This document shows, piece by piece, positions 31,280 to 43,960 of a stretch of DNA of 64,000 nucleotides. Source of the DNA: Macquaria australasica (lineage: Eukaryota > Chordata > Actinopteri > Centrarchiformes > Percichthyidae); contig SEMN01000094.1 in the NCBI GenBank assembly GCA_005408345.1, positions 1-64,000 of the forward strand, in the 5' to 3' direction. The stretch's first letter is position 1. Every line of letters starts with the position of its first letter. Position numbers and translations under genes: made by a program. The notes under the pieces were generated by a model. It worked only from the letters and a program-made list of their open reading frames with translations, made no database searches and was not told where the DNA came from.

Positions 31280-34200
31280 TTGGCTACTGTCATGTATTGG
31301 TGAAAATGTCAGGAGAATTATGTATTTTTCTACTATTGGCAAAGGTTTCTTACATCGCTATTGAAGAACATTTTACAGTGAGCATTAAATATGCCGACGC
31401 AAACTAAAGAAGATGTGTGGACATGCATGCACATGTTGCAGCAGAAGCACGCTAGTTACGCTAGTAAGAATTAGTTATCAGTGGCTTTAAGTTTGGACCT
31501 ACATTCAGTGTGAGGTGCTATTTTTTTTTTTTTAGATGCAAAGGTATTATTGGACATTGACAAATAATATGGGCTAAAAGCATGAGTAAAACATGGCTCA
31601 GTAACTGGGGGCTGCGACAAGTATAGCCTGTGAGGTCCAATGTTAGAATTATGCTGGAGCTCCATCGGAGAATACGCCATTAATGATCTTTGGTTTGGAT
31701 TTTTTATTGAAGCATGTAGTACTTTTTTGAGTAATTAATGATCCCGGATTAGCTGGATATCAATTTGACAACAAATACCAATTGAGCCTGTTCAGTTGTA
31801 ACCATGCATGCTCAATGTTTTTAGGAACAGTAGGTGTAACCCCACTTTCAACTGGACCACTCACAATGGTGGGCCTAACAACACTGAGCAAGTGTAGCAC
31901 ACTGTAAACACTTTAAATCATTTAGCTTGGACAGGTCACAGGTGAGATACCCTGACCTACTGCTGTTATCCCCTATACAGGCCTGAGTGCAATACATTGT
32001 GTCTTCCAACACTGGTTGTTGCACCCAATAAGTGAATTGCAATGTTAACTATTGTACTGTGGACTGCCAATCTCCAGTTATGGCACGGACAAACAGATGT
32101 CTCCCAGGTTCATCCCCCATGGTCTGCCTCCCACATAGCAAATGTTATGATGGGATGTTTTGTGTTCTGGTCTTTTCATTGTGCACCTCTGGGATTGCTG
32201 TCTTTGAAAAGCCCAGCAAGTCTATGGTCTTGGCAATGCCTATGGCACCTCCATCATGTCCTCTTCAAAGTCTGTAAGATCACGCTACCACTGTTGGTAA
32301 TCCGTTACATGCTGTTAGTCGCTGTACTTAAGATGATGTATACAAATATGTCCATTTATACAAATCACAGGTATCTGCAAATACTTTGAACCATAAACAA
32401 GTGAACAATAACCTGGCTATAACTGATAATAATTATTTAATTATCAGTATTTGTGCACCAAACAAAATACATTTAATAAACTTGGGATGCACAACATTAC
32501 CACTGCTCTCTGCTCCTTTAATTTCAGATCTTATATTTACCCTCCGTATCCCATAGTCTTGTTTTGTCTTGCCGCTTGTTTTTGCCACTGTTTAGTTGGA
32601 TCAGTGGTGCATATAGAAGGGGAAAATAGAATTAATGAGCCTCTGGGTAAATAAATGGATTTTGGCATTCAGCTCCCTCCTTTTCTTGCTCTCTGTTTCA
32701 CCACAGTACTAACAGTTTAATCAGTTCTTCATTTAATGATTTAATCAACCTTTAAAAAAGGTATTTTTCCTAGCCAAATCGCTTCACTGGGTGAGCCTTC
32801 TGATGGTCCCGATCTAATAAAATGAAGTACCCTCAGTTCTGCTTAACAGGGAAATAAGCAAAAATGACTTTGAGCAAGGATACATTTGAGAGAGTGATGA
32901 ATAATCTCAACCTACATTGAAATCCTTACAAAACCATTTTGTATCCCTTGTGCAGTTACCTGGCCCAACATTCAGGCATTGACAGGGTTTCCTTAATTCA
33001 GGCAATTTGTAAAGCTAAAACAATCTCAACTTGAACCTGGAGGGCAACCCATTTTGGAGAGATAAAAGGTTGATCATAATCAGCCCGGCACATTTATCCT
33101 CAAATTCGACAGAGTTGCAGTTTAATCAAATGTGTAATCACACTCAGACGGTAACGTGTTTGCCAGGGGGATGAACACACTTTGCACCCACACTGGCTTT
33201 TGCAATAGATGCACAGAGCAGAACTCTTAATGGTGTTTTGCAAAATGTCTGATGCCTTCACCGCTCTGCTGCTGGATGAGAAACACTGAAGCCAAAAGTT
33301 GATAATGCTTCCCTGCAATACAAAACAATACAAAAATATATATTTTTGTTTGTCTGTAAGTTTTATTCTGCTTTTTCCCAGTTTGTGCTTATATATTTGC
33401 AAAAATATATGAAAGAGTAGTGATGAGAAAGGTCTATGGTGTAAAAACGGAATGTTGTTTGAAATACTCTCAATAAAAACTATTAGGTAATGCTTTCCTG
33501 CAGTGGCAGAAAGCAATGCTGAAACCCACTCATTTCAACTGTAGCCAGCCTTATTGCCCTCTTTCATCTTCTGTCCCTCTTTCCTTTACCTTTGATCTTA
33601 CATTTCTGACTTTCCGATCCTGCTCTGCTGCAGCACTTACACCTGTAGACAAAGAAGGAAGATTGAAAGTGTTGGGCTTTTAGTCAAAAATTGTAGACGC
33701 ACGCACGCAGAGGAGCATGCGTGAGTACTGTACACACACAGCCTGTATCATCTGCAGAACATCTGCTTGCCATCAAATGTGGCATCAAAGGCCGCTTGTT
33801 ACTTGGATTGCATTAACTTCCTGATGTTTCAGCTTTGATATGGCACAGCATTACTTCAGTGAATGACACATCCTCCTGCTCCACTGCTTGAAAGTCTTCA
33901 AGCCTCGGTCCTTCATGTCCCAACAATACGAGTGTCTTTCTGGCTGTCTGGATAATCAAATGAAGACAGATGATGCGCCAGAAGTCCTGCAAACATCGTC
34001 TCTCTCAAAAACTCCCTAAAGTAAAGGCTGTATCACCGTGCTTAATTCTGCAGGCTGTTACAGTTTCTCCTGATTTACGTAAGAGAGTAGGTGAGTTTAG
34101 GCATGCTTATCAATACTTGAGCAACAGACATTTTGTTTGTCTCCTCACTCAAGCAGCTTAAAGGTGTTAGTGTGAGATAAGTGGAGCTGGATTTTTCTTC

Positions 34201-35020
34201 AGGGAATATCGCATCATGTCTCTGTGTTGAGCACATCAGTAATCTGTTGCCGTTCTCTCATAGTCACCATTATCTAAATGAGTTTGGTGTTTCTATATTT
34301 AATATGAAATTCGCAACTGATACCACTTTCATTATGCTGAATGGCAGCATGGGTCCACTTGATTCTGATAAGTCTTTCATAATTTATATGCACATGGATA
34401 ATATACAGATGCAGACTCACGGACTCATACTGTCTGTGTACATCTGTGTTTTTCTCAGTGAAATGTATGTGTTTAGTGTCTGAGAAAAAGGGAAATGCTT
34501 TAGTAATTCAAAGAAAAATGTTATTCTCTGAGGAAGGAGAATGTTTCTCCAAATGGTCCTGTTTTAAAATTATGATCAAAGAGGTAAAGGCTGGTAAAGA
34601 GACTCAATTTCCCCAGAGGCTGTATCAATTTAAATACACGCTAGAGTTGATTTGAAGCAACTCAGATAGCTTTTTTTTGGTAAGTGTACTATAACTGTAA
34701 TGGGACAAACTTGAGAGCCTCTAATTCACACACGTCTCCATCTTCCATACACATATACCATAGTCATGCACATTCATTTATGGGATGCAATCAATATGGA
34801 AGCCAGTTGACTGATATTTGAGGTTTAAGGGCTCCCATAAAAGTTTTATTGAAACTGTACTGAGTTAAATTTCTGTAACATTTCTATTATGACAATTTAA
34901 TTTGAAAGCCCAACACATCTTGGGTGTGAGTTAAGTCTTTATTATACTTGGACACTTAAAAAGTGATGGTGCATTGGAGTTTCTGTTTTAAAACTAGAGC
35001 AGGAGATCATACTAAATTAA
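31280..35020. other. Intergenic DNA, nothing coding recognised
   Basis: AT-rich. Open frames at 32032-32389 (plus, two overlapping frames) and 33100-33516 (minus) have no recognised motifs, no good splice context and ordinary composition. ACGCACGCACGC near 33700 is a short simple repeat. Confidence 0.4.
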
Positions 35021-35024
35021 AGTA

Positions 35025-35945
35025 AAAGTTTGAAATTCAGAGAAATATGCTTTCTTGCAGAGACTTGGATAAGAAACTAGATACCACTCTCTTGTCTTCA
35101 ACACTAAATATGAAGCTACAGCCTGAAGATGGTTAGCTCAGCATAGCATAAAGACTGGAAGCAGGGGGAAACAGCTAGCCAGGCTTTGTCCAAAGGTAAA
35201 AAACAAAAAACAATCCACACACCAGCATCTCTAAAGCTCCCTAATTAACATGTTGTGCTGTATCTTGTTTGTTAAATTTGTATGAAAACCAAAGTGTAGA
35301 AACTAAAAGTTGTGGTTTTAGGGGGTTACGTATGGTGGCTGACAAGGGCTACAACGGCCCAAAACATTTCCATTAGGAGAAACGTGCTGCAGCTTGGGAA
35401 ACGATGCAAAGTCAAAAACACATATGAAAAGCCAAAACTAATACAACGGAAACATGCTGCAAATGAAAAAACGTGCAGCAGGAAGCCAAAAAATACATTA
35501 ACAGCAAACACGCTGCAAATACAGAAACGATGCAAAGTCTAAAACACAAACCCCAAAAAAAAAATTCAACAGAAAAACACTGCACTGGCTTTTCGTATGT
35601 GTTTTGGACTTTGCATCGTTTTCTAAGCTGCAGCACGTTTCTCCTAATGGAAATGTTTTGGGCCGTTGTAGCATGTTTGCTCTTGTCGGCCACCGTAATT
35701 ATGGGCTGCAACTATTTCTTGGCCAGGCCCAGTGACTTAAAGTGCTAACTCACTCATTTAGGTTTTTGTATGAATTAAACAAACAAGATACAAAGTGAGC
35801 TTTAGATGTGCTGGCAGGCAAATGCTACCTTAGAACAGAGCTGGCAAGCTGTTTTCAGTCTTCATGCTAACTTAAGTTACCCAGCTGCTAGTGTTGGTGG
35901 TGTCGATCTATCATCTAACTCTTGGCAAAAGAGTGAACAAGCATG
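35025..35945. mobile_element. Fold-back element family B, copy 2, interrupted by a second transposon
   Basis: The left half (35025-35335) reads GATACCACTCTCTTGTC ... AGACTGGAAGCAGGGGGAAA ... CTCCCTAATTAACATG. The right half (35700-35945) is its reverse complement in content (GTATGAATTAAACAAACAAG, GTGAGCTTTAGATGTGCTGG, CTAACTCTTGGC), so the element is a long palindrome. The centre is occupied by a different inverted-repeat element at 35336-35698. Confidence 0.75.
35336..35698. mobile_element. Nested TIR element (about 110-bp terminal inverted repeats)
   Basis: It begins GGTGGCTGACAAGGGC and ends in the reverse complement (TCTTGTCGGCCACC). The long arms contain AAAACATTTCCATTAGGAG, AACGTGCTGCAGCTT and ACGATGCAAAGTC on the left and their complements on the right. 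Internal AAACATGCTGCAAATG-like units are repeated. Length is about 363 bp, without a transposase. The open frames on both strands at 35312-35748 come from this palindrome. Confidence 0.85.
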
Positions 35946-37421
35946 ACTAAATTTGATGTTAAAAGGGAGGAAAAGACTAACTGTTCATTTAGTTTCTAAG
36001 ACAAGGATTTGTTCATTTCACTCACCTCACATCCTCTCAGCTGTTGGTTTATCAATTTGCATGATTGTGGAATTTGCAACTTAATCCATTTAATCCATGT
36101 TTTTGTCTTTTCTTTTGTTTATATTGATTTGTGCTCCGAGTTGGTGGAGGACTTATTGGGGAAGCTAATCATAAATAGCATCATCCACTGAGCAGATACG
36201 AAGAGGAACATATTGTGGATATCACACACACGTACACACACAGGCATACACACAGAGCTGATATGCGAGCACATCAAATACCAGTGCCCAATGGGATTTC
36301 GCTGAAGAGAGTGCCGTGTGGAGTTATGCATGGTAATGACATGGCTCACTGTGCCCCTTATAATATAAGGCTCTATTGTGTGTGTGTGTGTGTGGAAGCA
36401 ACAGCATGAACACTAATAACATGGGATACAAGGACACATCTGTTCTTTTTCCCCTCCACATTTATTTGTATTGAGAGTCATCCCAGCATGCACTGGGTGA
36501 AAGTCTTGGAAGTAAGTCCATCACAAGACTAAGGCAACACGCCCCATCCAGCCTTGGGGCCAGGTAGTATTGTTCCAGCACAGGAATACTAGGTGTATAA
36601 TAAAGCTGCCATGTGCGGTCTGCTGTGTGTAGTGTACTTGATGGGAACTTGGAGTGACAGGATACATACACAATTCACAGAGGGTGGTTGATGGAAAGTC
36701 AATACAGCAAATTCTTTCTCCAGGGCCCCCTAACAGGTTTATCCAGCCATGCCATTTACATAAATAATCAACACCGACGAGAAAAAACACCCGGGCATAC
36801 ATTTATATGTTTAGGCCATTTGGACTGTGATTTGAGGATGCAGAGACCATATACACTCAACACAGAAATGACAAGCTCCAAAGATCCAAAAACAGGACCT
36901 TTTTTCACTCTGCCTCAACCTTAATAGCCTTTAACAGTTCCAGTCATTTCTGCAGTTTCCGATGGACAAATTATGTAAATCTTTTGTCAAAGAAATTTGT
37001 ACTAAATGGCAAAATGGTTAAATTGAAATGGTTTTCATTTCCTGGCTCATCATCATTTCAGACAGTTCCAAACAATAGTTTTACTGTTTGGATATTTGGA
37101 GTATTTTCTTCCTAAAATATCCAATATTTCAATAGGCTCTTTTCAACTTTCCACAAACAAACTGCACTGATGAGGCAGAACAAAATATACACCAACACAC
37201 AGCGGACTATTCTGCTCCCTGGAGGTGTGTGGTGTGTGTGTGTGTGTGTGTGCTGCAACATTAAGCACCGGAGCAGCACCCAAAAAAACACAGACAAAAG
37301 CAAAAATGATGAATGCACCGCAGAAATGGAGGTCTAATTTCCCCCCAGTATGCACTTTGTTTGCCTAATTAATTTGCTTTGGTTCAGGCACTTTGCCCAA
37401 ATTAAGTTAGATAGACAGGAG

Positions 37422-37423
<2 letters not shown>

Positions 37424-37472
<49 letters not shown>
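37424..37472. repeat. (GA)n microsatellite
   Basis: Uninterrupted GA run of about 24 units. Confidence 0.97.
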
Positions 37473-37473
<1 letters not shown>

Positions 37474-38040
37474 CTAGTGTATTGGCTTTCTTGTTTTTGA
37501 ATATTCGGGCATGTATCTTTGTGTGTGACTGCGTTTGTACTTTGACGACTCCACTGGGGTTTCTTCCTGGTCCAGTAATTCACTGACAATAAAATACATA
37601 AATTCATTGATAAATCATTTTGCAGACTTTGGTCGAGGCTTTAATTCATTTTGTTTAAAAAAACAAAACAACAATAAAACAAAAAGCAGGCTCTGCCTTA
37701 GTGAGTGCTGCTTGTGGATTTATGCTGTTTGATTTTTTGTGAGAGCGTGCTGATTGTTTCAGTTTGATTGAAACAGGTTCAGGATTCGATTTCTTGAAAA
37801 AGACTGTAACAAAGGCCAGATTGAAAACCAAATTATACCAAAAACAAATGTAAACTTGCCTAATTGCTTTTCCTAAAGGACACAACATTAGTCACTTTAT
37901 AACTTTCATTTAATTAGGCAGTAAACTGAAGAATTATTTTCCACTCGCTAAAAAGTTGTTTTGGATTTTTAAACATCATTAATTGTGGCCTATTTGGAAA
38001 TGAATGGGTGTTAAATACTATATACAGTATATAAACTATA

Positions 38041-38074
38041 TGTTGATACATATGTTGATTCATATGTATCAACA
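38041..38074. repeat. Perfect 14-bp hairpin with 6-base loop
   Basis: TGTTGATACATATG, loop TTGATT, then CATATGTATCAACA, a perfect inverted repeat. It is AT-rich and isolated. Confidence 0.95.
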
Positions 38075-39292
38075 TTTTGAGGTTTTCAGTCTTTCAGGTA
38101 TTCTTACTGATAAAAAAGTTCTGTACTCTTTTGTGATAGCATCGTGAGGAACTACATTTACATTTAACTGTATAGATCCCACTTGTGCATTATTTAATAC
38201 TTTACCCTCATAAGTGAATTAAAAAGTCAGTTGCAGAAAGGGTTAGTAGCAGAAATAAGAAATAAATGACTACGCCAGTATGGACAAAATGCAAACCAAT
38301 AATGAAGCCACAAAATTCTAGTTGGCCAAACCCTGCAGGCAGAGTATCTCCAGGCTTTCACCAGACGGGAATTGAGCGTACTGGTTTCCAGTACCTGAAT
38401 AAATAATTTAACAGCAGCTCTCACATAAATGAGCAGAATCTCAAGTCAGTACAATACACCAGAGTGAATAAAGCCTGATTATAAATAAAATAGAAAATCC
38501 TCTCAATCATCATTCATACAAGCAGAATTGGATGACTGTTAGGAGGTACCATGGTAATTCTTTTGCCAGATGACATCAAACATGGGCAAATTAGCTGCTG
38601 ATGTGACACACCTGTGCAGGAGGGGAAGACAGAAGCATCTTCTTGTTAAATCTTTGCTTAAACAAACACTGTAAAACATTGCACAAAACATCGTTTTTCT
38701 TTTAACGTCAGGAAAAATGTATCACCCAATTATTGCTACCTCTTTTGGATTATACCTATCTTTTAGCTTTGAATGTTATTTATAACAGCTTGTTCAGATT
38801 AATTTCTAAATGTCCATTTCACGCCATGATTGTGACATTTGTGAGGCTCTTGATTGGCTGTCGTTAGATGCCAGAGAAACACTTTATTGGTTTATATTAA
38901 TTTTTAAATGCTTATAAACTTTAATTACTCAGTTTATTTGAAGCTGTTTTACAGCCATATCCCTTTGTATATTCACATAGTATCTACAGAAATAGGTTTT
39001 TTTTTTTTTTTTTTTTAAAAACCTTTGGTTTTAATGCTTTCTTTGACAGGCCTTTGTTTCGCAGCAGACATTGACTTGTCACAGTAAGATAAGCACAGGT
39101 GTTACTAATAACATTAACAATGGCTCTGTTATATTCAAGTGTCCTAGTAAGCCGTGACAGTAAGCCAGCATGCACAACACCAGGGCCCTGAAACTGAAGC
39201 AGCTAAATGGAATTTGGCCATGCTCCAGTATTTTCCCTTATGTTTTCCCCTTCCCTGTGTTCCCAGGGCTCCCTTGTCTATCTCTCTGTCTG

Positions 39293-39323
<31 letters not shown>

Positions 39324-39339
39324 TTGTTGGCGTGGTCGT

Positions 39340-39720
39340 CCCTTCCTCGCTCTCCTTTTTCCCTGCTGTGCTCCTCCTGCTCACCTGTCTATAATCGGCT
39401 CATCACCCCTCCCAGTCTGCTCACCTGCCTCTCATCAGTTTATCTGCCTGCTGTATATCCACCCTGGTTCTCCACCCATTCTTTTCCAGATTGTTCCTCA
39501 CTACTGTGGTAGCACATGCTTCAGGACTCTTTAGTGAAATGATTCTGAGTACTACTCCTCGTGGTTTTTTCCCTTGTGCCTCAAGATCGCCTCACATCTG
39601 CCTGCTAGCTTACCTGCCTGCCTGCAATCCCTGCACCTCTCCAGCCAGCCACACTCGCACCCTTGCCTTCGTTCCTGTTCCTGCTCAAAAATCAAGTGGT
39701 ACAAAAAGTTTTACGGTCGT
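39340..39720. mobile_element. LTR- or retroelement-like CT-rich segment
   Basis: CT-rich sequence with repeated CTGCTCACCTGTCTAT / CTGCTCACCTGCCTCTCATC, TATATCCACCCTGGTTCTCC and CAGATTGTTCCTCACTAC motifs resembles the untranslated/LTR parts of fish retroelements. No terminal TG/CA pair or target-site duplication was found. The 126-codon frame (39154-39534) over it has only low-complexity Ser/Pro/Cys content. Confidence 0.4.
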
Positions 39721-40039
39721 TTTAGCATCTTACGTGTGAAACTTTCTTTGAACACACCAAGGAAAGGAATGACTTTTAAAACCGTCTGTTTGCAACTGTA
39801 TTACCTGTATTATTAGTATATTTTTGCTGTATTAAAATGAATGCGAACCAACAGCTGCCTGGAAGCTAGAAGTCAATCTAAAAATGTGTTTTGGAAAGTG
39901 TAATAACAAGAACAGTAGGCCATTTTTAATGAATGGTCTAAAACATCAAAACCAACGGCATGTTGCTTTAACAACACCTTGTGCTAAATCCTATTTATCC
40001 CCCTCCCCTCTCTTTGCTTTCTACTCTCCCTCCTGCCCT

Positions 40040-40300
40040 CTCCCAGTGAATTGCGCTGGCTATTGATTCTCCCGCAGGGGATGATTAGCCCTAACCTGTG
40101 TCAGAGTGCCAAGTCAGGGCAGTGATAATGCCTTCACTCAATGCACAATAACAACTCAGGTGCCCCAGGAGCAAGTGCTAGCTGCTCCGCGCGTGCTAGC
40201 ATGCTAATTTGCAGAGACTTGTGATAAATGCATGCTGTCATTCCCACTGAACAAAGTCTGCCTCTCAGCGGTGCAGCAGCAAGGCCGATCTGATAAGCTA
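40040..40300. promoter_or_regulatory. Candidate conserved non-coding block
   Basis: A stretch of balanced composition, free of known repeats, with homeodomain-type ATTA/TAAT cores, GATGATTAGCCC, GATAATGCC and GTGCTAGCATGCTAATTTGC. Such blocks are often enhancers in vertebrate gene deserts. The call rests on texture only; no alignment is available. Confidence 0.25.
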
Positions 40301-41329
40301 CATCAAACAAATAGGAGGGAGTGGGAGCGTTTATACAGTACTTATGTGTACTGTACAGGCTACACATAACATGCATCATGTGTAGATACATGTACGCAGT
40401 CATATCTCTCAAGCCAGCTGCAAACATCACATTCCTACTTTAACAATTCTTAACAGCCAGCCTTAACAACCAGCATACCTCTGACACCTCATTAGTCTTA
40501 ATGTACCCACATGAGAGTCTCGCTCAGGCCTGAAATTTCGGCTCTAGGCCAACCTCCCCCAATCTGTATGAGCCCAAGCTCGGCCGAGACTGAACCTGAA
40601 CCCAAAGCCAATGTTTTAATGTCTTTCCCTCTCCTTCCCTCCCTCCTCTCTCTCTCACTCACTCACTCACTCACTCACAAAAGCTGAGACTTGTCACAAT
40701 CTAAAACTGCATTCAATGTAACAATGCAATAAAGACACTGTCTACTCTGTCGCTGTATCGGCCTATCCATCATGATGAAGAGGCTAGTCAAACTGCAAAT
40801 ATAAAGACAAACACAGTGGAGATGTAGCTCTCACTAAGCATCAGTTTGCCAGCCATCATGATGTTTGAAACCTCTCAGCATTGATAAAGCACGTTCTTAA
40901 ACAATCATAATGGTGAACAAGAGAGCAAGTGCTTAATAAATCAAAAGTGGCTGACCACTTTGCCTTGATGTGAGAAGAGCTCAGTGACAAAATGCAAGTT
41001 GACAAATGTTCGCCAAATCTTCACCACCTGCTTATAAATCCTAAATAAAACCAGACTATTGGGTGAAATCCCCATATATTGCTCTTTATAGTCTCTGTGA
41101 ATAACGATCCAACACACAGTCAACATATCAAGAGGGGGCAGTAGAAGGCTTCTGCTGACGACTGATGTACATAAGAGGAAGTAAGGCGTGGACAAATATA
41201 TGTGAATAGTCATAAATATATTAATTTGCCTTTTGCGATATCTGTCTTGGAGATTTTCTGCTCCCACCCCAATAAACTGGAGGTGAATGAACTGTTTATT
41301 ATTACCTGTTTATTATTTACTGCTGTCTT

Positions 41330-41390
41330 TCCATCCATCCATCCATCCATTTTCTATACTGCTTTATCCTCAGAGGGTCGCGGGGCTTTC
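41330..41390. repeat. Truncated copy of the CCATCCATCC...GGGTCGCGGGG repeat
   Basis: A (CCAT)n run, TTTTCTATACTGCTTTATCC and AGAGGGTCGCGGGG match the 5' part of the insertion at 8527-8797. Confidence 0.65.
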
Positions 41391-41481
41391 ATTACATTTT
41401 TTTGTCATTTTTGTATGGCGGTGTTTATGATAACAATGGTTATACAGAATGAATGCAACAATAAGGAAAATTGGGAATAAC

Positions 41482-41915
41482 TGTAACATCCTGTTAGTCT
41501 TTGTCTGTGTTTCCTGTTTTATTTTGAAGACTAATCTTTCCCCTCGTCTCTGTCTCCCTCCTGACTCCTGATTGTCCACACCTGCATCCACTTACCTGCC
41601 CCTGATTGCTCCTTCAGCCAACCCCATTATATACCCCCGTTGTCACTGCTCCCTTGCTGGATTGTCTTTGTTCTCTCTAGTGTATTCATCACTTTCCAGC
41701 ATTCTTAGTGTTAGTTTCCTTGTTTGGTTGGACTTTGCCTTGTTCTGTGGTTTTTGGATTTTGCCTACTTCCTGCCTGGATTTGTTTGCTTGTTTGGACT
41801 GATCAGCCGGGTATGACTGCCTGACTTCCGAGTAACGATTTTGCCTTTTGGAATCTAACCTTGTGTACTGTATCCTTCTCTGTGCCTGAGTCTTGATCTG
41901 CCTAGAAATGTTACA
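41482..41915. mobile_element. Solo-LTR-like element, 434 bp
   Basis: It begins TGTAACATCC and ends AAATGTTACA, so TGTAACAT and ATGTTACA form an 8-bp terminal inverted repeat of the TG...CA type. The flanks are ATAAC (41477-41481) and ATAAT (41916-41920), a 5-bp duplication with one change. The inside is T/C-rich with promoter-like CCCATTATATACCCCC. No internal retroelement genes adjoin it, so it is probably a solo LTR. Confidence 0.65.
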
Positions 41916-41919
41916 ATAA

Positions 41920-43010
41920 TGTCTTGTTATTGTCTATCACATTATTATTATTATTATTATTGGAATACATGTATTGTACTCCCCCCCCCCCCTCCCATAA
42001 ATGTGTCATATTTAACAGACTTTCCCTGAAACATTTGGTTATTACACTAATTTAAATCACTGCATGATGTTATTATTTTGACACGTCACCCTGTTTCTCT
42101 TTGTTTGTCCTTGTGTATTATATCTCTGTTTCTATCATTGTTGTTTCTGTAAAGTCACTTTTTTTTTTTTGCACCAATAAAAAAAAAAATGAATTTTTTT
42201 TTTTTGTGGTGTGTACAGAAGAAATTCAACATGTCCTACCAGAAACAATGTCCCCTCTGTATAACCCACAGATCTCACTATGTGCAGAAATGGTGCACAA
42301 TTCACTTACAGGGCATTTCCAATGCAGGAATTTGCCCAGGGAAGCAAGAACCTTTTGAGGAACTTGAGAACTAAACCTACATTTCGAGCAGGCACATTTT
42401 TTTTTTTTTTTTTTCCCCCTTTAGGATAGCTTGAAGTGACAAGAGTCACTGCTCTGGGGGTGTGATGGTTCAAGAGAACAAAGCGCATGAATGAAAGCAA
42501 TAAAACTTTATTAAGTTTCAAAGGGGTTACGTTCTAATGCAGAAGTGAATAACCATCAAACACTCAGCAGATTGTCTACTTTAGAGACAGGCGTACTGGG
42601 GGGGGGGGTTCTGTGTCCTTTTCCATCTTCTTTTCATTCATTACGTCCAGCTTAAACATCAGAGTCACACAACAGCAAATACAAAGAACAACATCACGAC
42701 TCTGTGTTGTTGTTCTCTCGTGTGAAAATTGCATTGCGGCAATTAGAGATGGATATCTCAAACACAATGTTTAATCTTAGTATTCAAATTAAAACTTTAT
42801 TTGAACACACAGTATGCAGAGAGGACCTGAAGAAATCCCCAGTTCCTATCAGTTGCTTAGGTGGAGTTATCCTCACAATCAGCTATCTCTGTATGTGCCT
42901 GCTGCCTCACTCATATGCAACAGTGTCCTTGACTACCTGTGAGACAACGGGTGACAAATTGAAGGAAAAAACTGAATAAATGAATGAAGATCCTTCCATG
43001 CAGGGTGTAC
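41920..43010. other. Intergenic DNA with homopolymer runs
   Basis: (ATT)n at 41944-41961, C run at 41982-41993, T/A runs at 42158-42202 and 42398-42416, G run at 42598-42608. No supported gene. Confidence 0.4.
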
Positions 43011-43014
43011 GCAG

Positions 43015-43210
43015 TTACAGATCTCAGCCGAGTTGATCACCTATGGGAGATTCTGGACAAAAGTGTTACACAGTGCTCTCCAACAACATCATCAAAATCC
43101 AAAATGAGGGAATATTTTTTAGAATAATGGTGTTCATCCCTCCAGTAGACTTAGAGAATCTATGACAAGCTATTCTTGCAGCTCGTAGTGGCCCCCACCT
43201 TATGAAGACA
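43015..43210 (+). mobile_element. Decayed Tc1/mariner-like transposase C-terminal fragment
   Basis: In one plus frame from about 43021 the sequence reads DLSRVDHLWEILDKSV and, slightly further, SKSKMREYFLE followed by a stop, then WCSSLQ. This resembles the end of the DDE/DDD catalytic domain in Tc1-like transposases (a 'D-L-x-P-I-E-x-L-W-x-x-L' block and a following 'E-E-W' block). Three or more in-frame stops follow, and no upstream catalytic region was found. It is a dead fragment. Confidence 0.6.
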
Positions 43211-43214
43211 CTTT

Positions 43215-43927
43215 GTTTTTTCCTTTTAATTTGTCACCTCTTTGTATCAAAGTTATATTATGAGCCTCAGTAGCTCCTTTCAGCCATGAGGTGATCACTG
43301 CAGGCCCCAGCAAAACACAGGGTTTACTTCTTTATTGAATTTGGACAAATGTGTTCCATGCAGTGCCTTGAAGTTGCAGTGTAATGGGAAAACACAGGGT
43401 GTGGGTTTCCATACAAAGACATACAGTACAATGAGGATCTGTTGGCAGCGCTGGCATTCGGTGTCAAAATGAGACCGCAAAGGAGAAGAGGGAGGGAAGC
43501 TTTTGAGAGGAATTTGTGATCCTCTTGCTCTTACAAATCACCAGAAATACCCACGCAAAAACACACACAGACAACAGCACGGAGGCTTTATTTGCTCAAG
43601 CTGAACGCAGCACACAACACAAACAGACGCAGGCAAAAAACACACCTCTTTCACAGCCTCTCTCACTCTCTTTCTCACCCACGTAAACACATGTATACGG
43701 CGTCCTGATACACACACACACACACACACACACACACCCCTAATCAGTGATCCTCTCTTGGAATGGCTCACGCATCTGAAACGAGACAAAGAGGAAGAGG
43801 AGGTGGAGGAGGGGAATAAAAGCAGATTTACAAGGCCTGTTCCAGCACCAGTCAGCAACTTCAATTCTCCAGCCTCAGTGATGCTCTACAGCGGTGGCAC
43901 ACACACACACACACACCGACTCTCTGT

Positions 43928-43960
<33 letters not shown>

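Larger units (their letters stand above)
35950..39060. other. Intergenic DNA, nothing coding recognised
   Basis: It contains (GT)n at 37230-37251, (GA)n at 37424-37472 and a T run at 38999-39015. There is also a small perfect hairpin at 38041-38074. The 93-codon minus-strand frame at 36521-36802 has no recognisable domain. Confidence 0.4.

Noticed and set aside
32032..32389. Two overlapping plus-strand ORFs of 81 and 115 codons
   Set aside because: Two frames are open over the same bases, neither has a recognisable motif or good splice sites, and composition is like the surrounding intergenic DNA.
33100..33516. 138-codon minus-strand ORF
   Set aside because: No domain, no start context or polyadenylation signal fitting a gene, and AT-rich composition; a chance frame.
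35312..35748. Four overlapping ORFs, some similar to each other on opposite strands
   Set aside because: The similarity comes from the inverted repeats of the nested element at 35336-35698.
39154..39534. 126-codon plus-strand ORF rich in Ser, Pro and Cys
   Set aside because: It runs over a GT microsatellite and a CT-rich retroelement-like segment, and three frames are open together.
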